Below are positions 33,223 to 41,675 of a DNA stretch of 64,000 nucleotides, piece by piece. The notes beneath the pieces are model-generated. The model did no database searches and was not told the origin of the DNA. It saw only the letters and a program-made list of their open reading frames with translations. The position numbers were made by a program, and so were the translations under genes. Position 1 is the stretch's first letter; every line of letters begins with the position of its first letter. Source of the stretch: Brevibacillus choshinensis (GTDB lineage Bacteria > Bacillota > Bacilli > Brevibacillales > Brevibacillaceae). The stretch covers positions 4,250,001 to 4,314,000 of the forward strand of contig NZ_CP069127.1 in NCBI RefSeq assembly GCF_016811915.1. The letters are read 5' to 3'.

Positions 33223-35475
33223 TGCTAACACAACTTGGTTTCTTCCTGAATTTTTCGCTTCGTACAACGCGATATCGGCTTGATAAAACAGCGACTCGAC
33301 GCTGAGATCGAGATCCGATTCTTTGCTCCATTTCGCAAGGCCGCACGAGATCGTCACCTGCGGCGAAGTCTCCTGCTCCACGCAATGGCGGATGCGCTCT
33401 GCGACGCTATGCGCCGTGGATTTGTCCACACGCGGCAAATAGACCGCCAGCTCCTCGCCTCCCCATCGCGCGGCGATATCGCTGTCACGTATGCTGCGAC
33501 GAATGAGATTGGACACCTGGATCAATACCTCGTCCCCTACCTGATGGCCAAAGGTATCATTCACATTTTTGAAGTAATCGATATCGATCAAAATGAGCGA
33601 ACCGTACCCATCCTTTTCGAGTGAAGCGCGCACCCTCTCATTCAAATGCCTGCGCGTAAACAGACCTGTCAAATTGTCCGTAATGACCATTCGTTCCATT
33701 TCATTGTGCAAGACTGCGTTGGTCATGGCGAGGCTGGCATGTTGGCCGAAAATTTCGAGTAGCTTGTAGTCATCAAAACTAAAAAAATGATAGCGTGAAT
33801 CGGAGACTAACAGCACTCCACTAATTTCGCCTTCCACAATCAGCGGCACACCCATCAACGAGCAGCAAGGCAGCAGCGAGAACGGCAGTGGTCCGGCACC
33901 TGGCTGAGCAAGAAGCAGCGCCTGTTTGTTCTGCAAAATTTCCTGAAATGGCTTCTCATTGGTATGAACCGTCATGCCGTTGAATTCAGGCAAGGACGAT
34001 GAGAGCACGTGAAAACGGTCCTCCCCAGGCGATTTGCTCAGAATGGCGCAAAACTCAGCATCAAAGGTAGCACCCATCATGGTAGTCACAAAATCCAGTA
34101 TTTCTTTCAAATCGAGGCTGCGATTCAGCTGTCGCGCCATTTCATTGATCAATCTCAGCTCGCGAATCAAATTCCGGGACTGCTGGTAAAGCTGGGCATT
34201 CTCAAATGCGGTACCAGCCGTGTCAGCCAGAATCGCGATGTAATCTGTCTCATGCTGGCTCAAGGATACGCGCTGGTCCGATGTGACTTGCAGGACTCCG
34301 TATATTCCCTGTTTGCCCAGCAGCGGGGCCGCAATGACTGTCGTGGACTGTCCTTCCTCTTCCACTTTTTCCACAATCAGTCTCCCCTCCAGATATGCTC
34401 TCGTGCTGGTAGAAGGCTCGGCTTCCTGAAAGGATAGCTGCTTGACTGGCGTGGTGGCGTTCGGTTCGACTGTCAAAAACAGCTCGACGGACAATTGCGG
34501 ATACAAGCTCGGAATGCTCGTCACGATTTCGTGCAGAACGTCATTGACATCGATCGAAGCCTGGATTTTGGACATGAGCTGATACAACAGGTCTTTTTTG
34601 CTGGCTTCCCTGCGCAAATCATCAGACAATACGGCCCGCCACAACGCGTTGCTTGCCTTTTCCCCCACTTCCTGCAAGAACGCGACATCCCGCTCGTCAT
34701 ACGTACAGTCAATCTCATCGGGCGGCAAATGGAGAATCAGCGCATAAAGCGGCTTGCTCTTGCAGATGATCGGCACGGAAACAATCCGATTTTCTTCGAG
34801 AATCGACGGTACGACCGGAGCTTGTCCAAATCGGGCAACGACCTGGGCGATTTCGCCCTGTCCCTCGTCCACCTGCTGTGTCGTTACAATCTCCTGCGGG
34901 ATGCACAGTCCGCTTTCAGACAACTTCACCGCCGAACAATAGCCTTTTTGGATGATGTCACTGATTTGCTTCGTCAAGCTGATGAGCAGCTCGCGTGTCG
35001 TGTCGTGAAGATTGAGATCCATCACGATCTGACTGGTCGCGTGCTGGATGTAGGCGTCGTACCCCATCCGAATCATCGGCTCCAATCCTCTCAAATAGGA
35101 GAGGAGGTCAACATCTAATTCAGACTCGGGAGTAACGATACCAATCACAGCTCTCACGCGTCCGTCATTCTCAAGCAGAGGGATGGCTCCGAACAAATTG
35201 TGATCATCCTCCCAAGCTCTCACGACGATTCCCCTGGTGCTGAACGCCTCCTGAGTCAGCTCCCATGCGTGACCACAAGGAACAGAGTGTAGCATCAGGT
35301 CAAGTCCTTGAGGGTTCCAGGATTGGCCTACCTGCATCTCCATGACGTTTATTACACGGCCCCCGGAATCTGTCAAGAAAAGGATGCCTGGGCGCTTTTC
35401 CGGCCAAGATTGAAGAATAAAATGGGCCGTGTAGGAAAAGACCGTTTCTAACTTCCCCAACATTTTACTTGACAC
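33220..35475 (-). CDS. dgcP: GAF-GGDEF diguanylate cyclase, DgcP-like
   Basis: Cytoplasmic protein of 751 residues with several GAF-type sensor regions (roughly 20-150, 175-290, 300-430 and 440-575) followed by a C-terminal GGDEF domain. The active site is RWGGEELAVYLP, and RDSD five residues before it is the RxxD inhibitory site, so it should make c-di-GMP and be feedback inhibited. B. subtilis dgcP (ytrP) has the same GAF-GGDEF design and also lies between refZ and rpsD. GTG 35475 follows GAGGGAG. It and the HD-GYP protein at 19866 would work in opposite directions on c-di-GMP. Confidence 0.87.
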   Translation of the reverse strand: MSSKMLGKLETVFSYTAHFILQSWPEKRPGILFLTDSGGRVINVMEMQVGQSWNPQGLDLMLHSVPCGHAWELTQEAFSTRGIVVRAWEDDHNLFGAIPLLENDGRVRAVIGIVTPESELDVDLLSYLRGLEPMIRMGYDAYIQHATSQIVMDLNLHDTTRELLISLTKQISDIIQKGYCSAVKLSESGLCIPQEIVTTQQVDEGQGEIAQVVARFGQAPVVPSILEENRIVSVPIICKSKPLYALILHLPPDEIDCTYDERDVAFLQEVGEKASNALWRAVLSDDLRREASKKDLLYQLMSKIQASIDVNDVLHEIVTSIPSLYPQLSVELFLTVEPNATTPVKQLSFQEAEPSTSTRAYLEGRLIVEKVEEEGQSTTVIAAPLLGKQGIYGVLQVTSDQRVSLSQHETDYIAILADTAGTAFENAQLYQQSRNLIRELRLINEMARQLNRSLDLKEILDFVTTMMGATFDAEFCAILSKSPGEDRFHVLSSSLPEFNGMTVHTNEKPFQEILQNKQALLLAQPGAGPLPFSLLPCCSLMGVPLIVEGEISGVLLVSDSRYHFFSFDDYKLLEIFGQHASLAMTNAVLHNEMERMVITDNLTGLFTRRHLNERVRASLEKDGYGSLILIDIDYFKNVNDTFGHQVGDEVLIQVSNLIRRSIRDSDIAARWGGEELAVYLPRVDKSTAHSVAERIRHCVEQETSPQVTISCGLAKWSKESDLDLSVESLFYQADIALYEAKNSGRNQVVLA

Positions 35476-35501
35476 GAAATACTCCCTCTCTCAGCATTTT
35501 C

Positions 35502-36083
35502 TCAAATTTCCAAATGGTCTGTATCGTTCACTTGCAAGACTTCCCACCGATCGTCGGCAAACCGGAACATCGTGATCCCTGTATTGTCGATCCGTGTGAC
35601 ACCCGTTCCCTGCTCTCCGGCGGTCACGTAATGCAAAAAACTGTTGATCAAGCCGCCGTGGGATACGACGACCACCGCTTCGTTCGGATGGCCTTTGGCC
35701 AACTGCGTCAAGGCAGTGACGGCGCGCTGCTGCATGTCCTCGAATGTCTCGATCCCACAGGCAGCCTCATCCTGCGCTTCAAAGCGAGCGCGGATTTCTT
35801 CGTAAGTCAAGCCTTCCCACTGCCCGTAGCATCGCTCCCGCAGAGTCGTCCGGGTAGAAACGGACGAGCCGAACTCTTCCGCAATCTTTGTCGCTGTGAC
35901 GCGTGCTCGGCTTAAATCACTGGAGTATACAGCGTGGATCGTCTCGCTCCGGAACCGACGGGCAACCTGTTCAGCCTGGCGCAACCCCTGCTCATTCAAG
36001 TCGATGTCACTATGGCCTTGAATGCGCCTGATCTGGTTCCATTCCGTTTCTCCGTGGCGGATGAGGTACAAGATGGTTTCCAA
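35502..36083 (-). CDS. Histidine phosphatase family protein (phosphoglycerate-mutase-like)
   Basis: Protein of 193 residues with the RHG motif LIRHGETEWNQIRRIQGHSD, the phospho-histidine site near residue 10, the second histidine in VVSHGGLINSF near residue 145 and the acid residue in TLRERCYGQWEG. This fits cofactor-independent phosphatases such as PhoE or GpmB-like proteins; substrate unknown. The TTG at 36083 lies 9 bases after AAAGGAG; the ATG at 36104 lies before that site. Confidence 0.87.
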   Translation of the reverse strand: METILYLIRHGETEWNQIRRIQGHSDIDLNEQGLRQAEQVARRFRSETIHAVYSSDLSRARVTATKIAEEFGSSVSTRTTLRERCYGQWEGLTYEEIRARFEAQDEAACGIETFEDMQQRAVTALTQLAKGHPNEAVVVVSHGGLINSFLHYVTAGEQGTGVTRIDNTGITMFRFADDRWEVLQVNDTDHLEI

Positions 36084-36305
36084 GACGATAATCTCCTTTG
36101 GCAATCTTTCTATTGATAGTACTTTTTATTATATAAGATGCTTATACGCAATTCTAGATTGATCAAAAAACATTTGGGACAAAATTCCTTTCCTGCCCTT
36201 CGAACTAGATTTCAACCATTTTTTCTTTCAAACGGTGAAACGCTGGCTCCTATCGCCACGTCAGAGTGGTAAGTGAAAATATTGACATCGTTGGAGGGGT
36301 TTAAC

Positions 36306-38606
36306 ATGAAACCTTGGCTCGTACGCTCAAGCTCGTTTCTATTGACTGCTAGTCTGGTGTTCCCGGTCTTTTCGGCACACGCCCAAACACCATACGCTTC
36401 TACCCAAGCGGTTTCCAATAACATGCAAGTAGGTGGTGCCATGCTAGCCGCTGCGAGCAAAGTGAAGCTGTCCAAGGAGGACGCTGCTGCTCTTGCCCAA
36501 AAGCTCGTACCGATGAAAGGACTGGAACTTACCAATGTCTCGTTCCGTTCAAGCGATACTTGGCGGCCGTTTCCAGAATGGTCATTTAGTTGGGAAAAGA
36601 AAGTCGCAAACAGTGAAGAACTAGAAGTGTCCTACAGCGTCAGCATCCACGCCAATACCGGGGAAGTAACGGCGTACTCTCGCTACGAACGGGGAGCGTC
36701 AAACCTCCCGTATGCCAAACGGGTATCGTATGAAGACGCGCGCAAACAAGCCGAAAATTTCTTGGCCAAATACAATGCGGGCAAAGCCGAGCAGACTCGC
36801 CTGTACGTCCGTGACATGCCTGCTCCCAAGACACCACTCAATACAGATACTGCGTACTCCTTCCGCTTCGTTCGTGTTGTCGATGGAGTGCTCTTCCCGG
36901 ACAACAGTGCTGACATTACCGTCAATAGCGCTGGAACTGTCATCGGCTACTCTCTCACATGGAACGATGTCACTTTTGAAAAGCCAACGAAAGTGATCTC
37001 CCAGGAAGAAGCCGAAAAACAGATGATTGCACAGGCCGAAGCCCGACTCTCGTATCTCATCCCATGGGAAAAAAGTGGCGAGGCACGCAACAAACCCACG
37101 TTGGCCTATCAAAATCCGTTCACGTTTTACATCGATTCAGCTGACGGCACAGCTTTGTTACCGGCGTCCCTAGTTCCTCGCAGTCAACTCAAGGAACCGG
37201 CGCCTGTAAGCACGAAAGCACTGCCAGCTCGTCATTCGGGCAAAGCTCTTTCTCAGGAAGAAGCAGTGAAATTGGCTTCAAACACATTCGATCTGGGCAA
37301 TTACGAGCTGCGTTCCGCTAATTATAATGAAAAGGATTATCGCGGAAACCGACCGGTCTGGAATCTGGAGTACGGTGAAAAAGAAAATCGCAACCGTGGT
37401 TATGCTTACGTATCCATCGATGCGACTACAGGTGATATTTACGCCTTTAACAAAGAGATTCAGCCATTAAAATCATCGGAGGGCTCCTCCAAAAAAGTCA
37501 GTACGGATGAACTGAAGGCCAAAGCGATCGAAACCGTCCGCAAATGGACGCCGACACTCGCACATCAGCTGTACTGGATCGATCGCTCCCAAGAGGATGC
37601 CGGGCAAGGTGATTCGGATCGCTACAGTGTAACCTTCCAGCGCTATTTGGATGGGATCGCAGCGGCTTCCGGTACCGCATCCCTTACGTTTGACACAAAG
37701 TCAGGAGAGCTCCTTTCCTATTACGCAGAACTCGGCAGCGAGACCTATCCGGCCAAACCTGGCAAGCACTTGTCTGAGCAAGAAGCCATTGACGCGTGGA
37801 AGGGCGAGATTGAGACCGAAGCAGTCTATGTCTTGACTCCGCTGAGTGCAGAGGATCGCAAAAAAACGGAATCTCAGGCATCTTACTTGCCAAAGAGATC
37901 AGCAAAACTCGTGTACCGGGCGACTACCACTCCGTTTGAACAGGCTTATTTCTACGATGCCACAACGGGGGATTGGCGCTCTCAATCATCCGGCAAGGTC
38001 ATCAACCTGCATCGTCCACAGCCAGCTGATCTGGAAGGACATCCAGCGGAGAAAGAATTGCTCCTGATGTACGAATATGACGCCCTTTCCCTGATCGACG
38101 GCAAAATCATGCCGCAAAAAGAAATCACGCGGGGCGAAATGATCGAGATGCTGATGATCAGTCTGAACAACGGACGCTACTACCCAGTGTACTCCTCTGA
38201 GCGCAAGAACACGTTCAGCGACGTAGCAAACGGCTCCCGCTACTTCGCTGCTGTAGAGGCTGCAGTAGACCGCGGCCTGCTCGATAAAAACGCTTCCAAG
38301 CTCAATCCGAATGAACCGATCAATCGCGAAGAGCTGGCCGATATGATCGTGCGCGCCATGGGCTACAGCAAGCTGGCGGACTACTCTTCGATGTTCCAAT
38401 CGAAACTCACAGACATCGCCAATACGAAACACCGCGGCGCGATCGTGATCGCAACGACTTTGGGGATCATGACCACAGACAAACAGGCGTTCAAGCCGAC
38501 TGCGACCGTTTCGCGAGCGGATGCGGCTACAAGCTTTACCCGCTTCCTCGAGAAACGCGGCACACAAGAGACGAATCCCGTCATGTACCATGCCGAATAC
38601 GAGTAA
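36306..38606 (+). CDS. Cell-surface YcdB/YcdC-repeat protein with SLH domains
   Basis: Secreted protein of 766 residues. Signal peptide (1-27, cut near AHAQ), then repeated PepSY-like/YcdB-YcdC modules (about 45-190, 205-340, 350-560), each with the pattern of an SYEDARKQAENFLAKY helix and a D-x-T-G-x strand. The C-terminal 200 residues hold SLH modules (FSDVANGSRYFAAVEAAVDR, NPNEPINREELADMIVRAMG, ATTLGIMTTDKQAFKPTATV) that bind wall pyruvylated polymer. The role is surface-associated; no catalytic motif seen. ATG 36306 follows GGAGGGG. The upstream gap 36105-36305 holds only AT-rich leader sequence. Confidence 0.88.
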   Translation: MKPWLVRSSSFLLTASLVFPVFSAHAQTPYASTQAVSNNMQVGGAMLAAASKVKLSKEDAAALAQKLVPMKGLELTNVSFRSSDTWRPFPEWSFSWEKKVANSEELEVSYSVSIHANTGEVTAYSRYERGASNLPYAKRVSYEDARKQAENFLAKYNAGKAEQTRLYVRDMPAPKTPLNTDTAYSFRFVRVVDGVLFPDNSADITVNSAGTVIGYSLTWNDVTFEKPTKVISQEEAEKQMIAQAEARLSYLIPWEKSGEARNKPTLAYQNPFTFYIDSADGTALLPASLVPRSQLKEPAPVSTKALPARHSGKALSQEEAVKLASNTFDLGNYELRSANYNEKDYRGNRPVWNLEYGEKENRNRGYAYVSIDATTGDIYAFNKEIQPLKSSEGSSKKVSTDELKAKAIETVRKWTPTLAHQLYWIDRSQEDAGQGDSDRYSVTFQRYLDGIAAASGTASLTFDTKSGELLSYYAELGSETYPAKPGKHLSEQEAIDAWKGEIETEAVYVLTPLSAEDRKKTESQASYLPKRSAKLVYRATTTPFEQAYFYDATTGDWRSQSSGKVINLHRPQPADLEGHPAEKELLLMYEYDALSLIDGKIMPQKEITRGEMIEMLMISLNNGRYYPVYSSERKNTFSDVANGSRYFAAVEAAVDRGLLDKNASKLNPNEPINREELADMIVRAMGYSKLADYSSMFQSKLTDIANTKHRGAIVIATTLGIMTTDKQAFKPTATVSRADAATSFTRFLEKRGTQETNPVMYHAEYE

Positions 38607-38607
38607 G

Positions 38608-38652
38608 CCTGACGCCATCCGCGCCAACATCGGTGCCGGATGGCCTCTGTCT
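38608..38652 (+). terminator. Terminator after the SLH protein gene
   Basis: GCCATCCG pairs with CGGATGGC around a 15-base loop, followed by CTCTGTCTTTT. Confidence 0.65.
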
Positions 38653-38658
38653 TTTCCC

Positions 38659-38688
38659 TTGACTTCGCAATGCCTAGCCTAGTATTAT
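38659..38688 (+). promoter_or_regulatory. rpsD promoter
   Basis: TTGACT at 38659-38664 and TATTAT at 38683-38688, 18 bases apart, about 205 bases before the rpsD start. This implies a long leader. Confidence 0.65.
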
Positions 38689-38694
38689 TGAATG

Positions 38695-38893
38695 TATGTG
38701 TACAGGGTAGCATTGATTGTAGGTAAAAACGGAAGGATGTACCCTCTTAGTTCCCTCCCTTTCAGGCAGCGGCTGAACTACCTGTGAGGAGCACGATGCG
38801 GAAACGCTACCGTCCGAAGTTCGTGTAGATAAAGTAGGAACTAACCTGCCGGAAGTAAACACCTACGAATCCATATTAAAGGAGAATGAAAAC
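38695..38893 (+). ncRNA. Structured rpsD leader, candidate S4 autoregulatory RNA
   Basis: About 200 nt of leader without an ORF. GGGTA (38705-38709) and TACCC (38740-38744) can close a hairpin, and TTAGTTCC (38747-38754) is the exact complement of GGAACTAA (38838-38845), closing a long-range domain that ends before the ribosome binding site. In Bacillus, S4 represses rpsD through a leader RNA, so this is a good candidate. I have not folded it computationally. Confidence 0.5.
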
Positions 38894-39493
38894 ATGTCAC
38901 GTTACACAGGACCTCGTCACAAACTGGCCCGTCGTCTGGGTATCTCCCTCGATGGTACAGGAAAAGACATCAAACGCAACTTCCCTCCAGGTCAACACGG
39001 TCACAACAACCGTCGTAAACTGAGCGAGTACGGAATCCAGTTGCAAGAAAAACAAAAACTGCGCCACATGTTTGGCTTGAACGAAAAACAATTCCGCCGC
39101 ACTTTCGACAATGCTAGCAAAATGGCTGGCGTTGTGGGTGAAAACTTCATGAAATTGCTGGAATCCCGCCTGGATAACGTGGTATACCGCATGGGCTTCG
39201 CTCCAACACGCCCAGCTGCTCGTCAGTTGGTAAACCATGGCCACTTCATGGTAAACGGCAAAAAAGTGAACATCCCATCTTACCGTGTTCAACCAGGTGA
39301 TGTGATCTCCATCCGCGAGAAATCCCGTGGTCTGGAAATCATCAAGAACTCCCTGGAAGGCCGCAACTTCCTGCCAAACTACATCACTTTCAACGATGCT
39401 GCTGCTGAAGGTACCTTCACTCGTCTGCCTGACCGTGAAGAAATGCCAGCTGAAATCAACGAAGTTCTTATCGTTGAGTTCTACAGCCGTTAA
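38894..39493 (+). CDS. rpsD: 30S ribosomal protein S4
   Basis: Primary 16S rRNA-binding protein that starts 30S body assembly, 199 residues. Family marks: [37 protein letters not shown], and the S4 RNA-binding domain [20 protein letters not shown] with [17 protein letters not shown]. It lacks the Zn-binding cysteines of C+ forms. Codon choice is far more restricted than in neighbouring genes, as expected for a highly expressed gene. AAAGGAGAATG precedes ATG 38894. Confidence 0.98.
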   Translation: MSRYTGPRHKLARRLGISLDGTGKDIKRNFPPGQHGHNNRRKLSEYGIQLQEKQKLRHMFGLNEKQFRRTFDNASKMAGVVGENFMKLLESRLDNVVYRMGFAPTRPAARQLVNHGHFMVNGKKVNIPSYRVQPGDVISIREKSRGLEIIKNSLEGRNFLPNYITFNDAAAEGTFTRLPDREEMPAEINEVLIVEFYSR

Positions 39494-39510
39494 TCGACTG
39501 GAAGATAAAG

Positions 39511-39546
39511 AAAGAGTAGCGCCGCTCGTCGGCCTACTCTTTTTTT
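39511..39546 (+). terminator. rpsD terminator
   Basis: AAAGAGTAG pairs with CTACTCTTT around a GC-rich loop, followed by a run of T. Confidence 0.88.
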
Positions 39547-39591
39547 GTGAAAAACGTCCCGTCCCCTTGCTTCGATGCATCCTGACGTTTT

Positions 39592-40065
39592 TCATACGCT
39601 GTGCTCGCGATAAGCTTCCCGCACTCTCTCCATCTGCGCCAAATGGCCATCGACGTGATGGACATACCTTTCCAGAAGCTGCGAGAGCGTCAACGGCCCC
39701 GCCTCTTCGTGGATGCCGCAGCGATCCCAATCGGCACCTTCCACGCTCTCCAGTACGGGAACCATCATGGAACGCATGAGCCCAAACAGCTCAAGAGAGC
39801 GCCCTGCATCCTGACCCGAGTAACCCAGCGAGTTCGCCCACGCATCCTGGTCGTAGGCAGTCAACGCCGGGTTGTCTTCCGCAAGGACTCTTTTCATGCG
39901 ATGGATGCCGACCAGTTCCGCATCCGCCAGGTGGACGATGATCTCATGGATGCTCCATTTATTATGCCCTGGCTTGTAATGCATCTCTTCCTCGGACAAT
40001 GTGCGGATCGCTTCCTTCAGTCTTTCATACCCGTTGCTGTACGCTGCGATGAGCTCCTTACTCAT
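39592..40065 (-). CDS. DinB-superfamily protein
   Basis: Four-helix-bundle protein of 157 residues. DinB-type features: HNKWSIHEIIVHLADAE (first His of the metal triad, about residue 45) and RYVHHVDGHLAQM (about residue 137), with YKPGHNKWS before it. Such proteins are possible metal-dependent thiol transferases or stress proteins; no substrate can be assigned. ATG 40065 follows AGGGAGTGGGGG. It is convergent with rpsD. Confidence 0.85.
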   Translation of the reverse strand: MSKELIAAYSNGYERLKEAIRTLSEEEMHYKPGHNKWSIHEIIVHLADAELVGIHRMKRVLAEDNPALTAYDQDAWANSLGYSGQDAGRSLELFGLMRSMMVPVLESVEGADWDRCGIHEEAGPLTLSQLLERYVHHVDGHLAQMERVREAYREHSV

Positions 40066-40175
40066 TTCGCCCCCACTCCCTTTTCCGTAATCTCACGGGT
40101 TATCCCCCACCTCTATACACGTCTGGATGAGAAGAAAGTTGCGTTTGTGCATTGCACTTTCGAAAAGTTATTATC

Positions 40176-40204
40176 TTGACCACGGTAAGGTAGTTGCCTA
40201 TAAT
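40176..40204 (+). promoter_or_regulatory. Strong promoter of the OYE gene
   Basis: TTGACC at 40176-40181 and TATAAT at 40199-40204, 17 bases apart, close to consensus. Transcription would start near 40212, leaving a leader of about 130 nt before ATG 40341. Confidence 0.8.
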
Positions 40205-40340
40205 CCTAAAATACATCGGTTGTTTCAAATAAAGCCCTGCTCCATCTTGCCATCCAGAAAGGGAGTTACTCTCTTTGAATGGGGAAACCTGAAGAAGCAG
40301 CCTAATACCGATAACCTCATCGAAGCGAAGGGAGACGCTC

Positions 40341-41474
40341 ATGAAACCAAAATACCAGCCATTGTTTGATACATTCAGCTTTCGCAGCGGCGTGCAGGTG
40401 AAAAACCGCTTGGTCATGGCACCGATGACCACCTACTCGGGCAATCCGGATGATACCGTATCCAAAGGAGAGCTCACGTACTACAGCCGTCGCGCAAAAG
40501 GTCTCGGCATGGTCATCACCGCATGCACGTACGTCACGGCAAACGGGAAAGGATTCCCCGGAGAATTTGCAGGCGACCGTGATGACATGATCCCCAGCTT
40601 GCGTGAGCTGGCAACCACCATCCAAAGTCAAGGAGCAAAGGCCATCCTGCAGATTTTCCACGCAGGGCGCATGAGTCCTCCTGAGCTCGTACCCAATGGA
40701 GAAACCGTCAGTGCGTCTGCCGTCGCAGCTGAACAAGCAGGTGCGCAAACACCTCGCGCCCTCACCGATGCTGAAGTGAAGGACATCGTCAAAGCTTTTG
40801 GGGAAACCACTCGCCGCGCGATCGAAGCTGGCTACGACGGCGTCGAACTCCATGGGGCCAACGGTTATTTGATCCATCAATTTTTCTCTCCTCACTCCAA
40901 CCGCAGAGAAGATCACTGGGGGGGCAGCCTGGAGAAGCGCTTGAACTTCCCCCTCGCTGTCGTAGAGGAAGTAAAACGCGTCGTAGCCGAGCATGCGAAG
41001 CAGCCATTTCTCGTCGGATACCGCTTTTCGCCAGAAGAATCGGAAACGCCGGGAATCACGATGGCTGATACACTCGTCCTCACCGATGCACTGGCGGGCA
41101 AGGGCCTCGATTACCTTCACGTTTCGCTGATGGATTTCTGGTCCACACCACGTACGGTGTCTGCAGGCTCCTCCGAAACACGCCTGCAGCTCATCATGAA
41201 ACAAGTCAACGATCGGGTACCTGTCATCGGAGTAGGATCCATTCATACCCCGGATGAAGCGCTCAAGGCTCTTGAAACAGGTGTTCCACTCCTGGCATTA
41301 GGCCGTGAGCTCATCATCGAGCCGGAGTGGGTCGAGAAGGTGGCGCAAGGTCGAGAATCGGAAATTGCAGTCGAACTGAGCCGCAACGATCAAGCGCGTT
41401 TGGAGATTCCCGATCCGCTCTGGAATGCCATCATGCACACGCCAGGCTGGTTCCCGATCGCAGAAAAAGTCTGA
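40341..41474 (+). CDS. Old Yellow Enzyme-family NADH:flavin oxidoreductase
   Basis: FMN-dependent TIM-barrel oxidoreductase, 377 residues. Features: NRLVMAPMTTYSG at the first strand, FHAGRMSPPEL (about 110), GYDGVELHGANGYLIHQFFS with the active-site His and Asn (about 170), SNRREDHWGGSLEKR (about 190), and the C-terminal phosphate-binding GVGSIHTPDEAL and LLALGRELI. It probably reduces activated alkenes or related electrophiles. ATG 40341 follows AAGGGAGACG. The unit has its own promoter and terminator. Confidence 0.92.
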   Translation: MKPKYQPLFDTFSFRSGVQVKNRLVMAPMTTYSGNPDDTVSKGELTYYSRRAKGLGMVITACTYVTANGKGFPGEFAGDRDDMIPSLRELATTIQSQGAKAILQIFHAGRMSPPELVPNGETVSASAVAAEQAGAQTPRALTDAEVKDIVKAFGETTRRAIEAGYDGVELHGANGYLIHQFFSPHSNRREDHWGGSLEKRLNFPLAVVEEVKRVVAEHAKQPFLVGYRFSPEESETPGITMADTLVLTDALAGKGLDYLHVSLMDFWSTPRTVSAGSSETRLQLIMKQVNDRVPVIGVGSIHTPDEALKALETGVPLLALGRELIIEPEWVEKVAQGRESEIAVELSRNDQARLEIPDPLWNAIMHTPGWFPIAEKV

Positions 41475-41489
41475 TCGCCCCGCTTTTGT

Positions 41490-41538
41490 CAAAAAGGTGC
41501 CTGTCCAGTGGCTCGTCTGCTGACAGGCGCCTTTTTTC
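41490..41538 (+). terminator. Terminator after the OYE gene
   Basis: AAAAAGGTGCCTGTC pairs with GACAGGCGCCTTTTTT (one G-T pair) around a 16-base loop. Confidence 0.88.
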
Positions 41539-41635
41539 GATGGTACTCACGCAAAATCGAGCGGCTTCGTCAGCCTGTAGAACCATGTCGACTACCCGCT
41601 GGACGCCTTCTCGACTTCTATCCTCCAGCTTCCTC

Positions 41636-41647
41636 GTATGGTATAAT
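41636..41647 (+). promoter_or_regulatory. Extended -10 promoter of the PBP gene
   Basis: TATGGTATAAT has a TGn extended -10 plus a perfect TATAAT (41642-41647), 28 bases before the PBP start. No strong -35 is needed or seen. Confidence 0.6.
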
Positions 41648-41675
41648 CAGGGTGTATGCTAGGGGGTCATAAATT

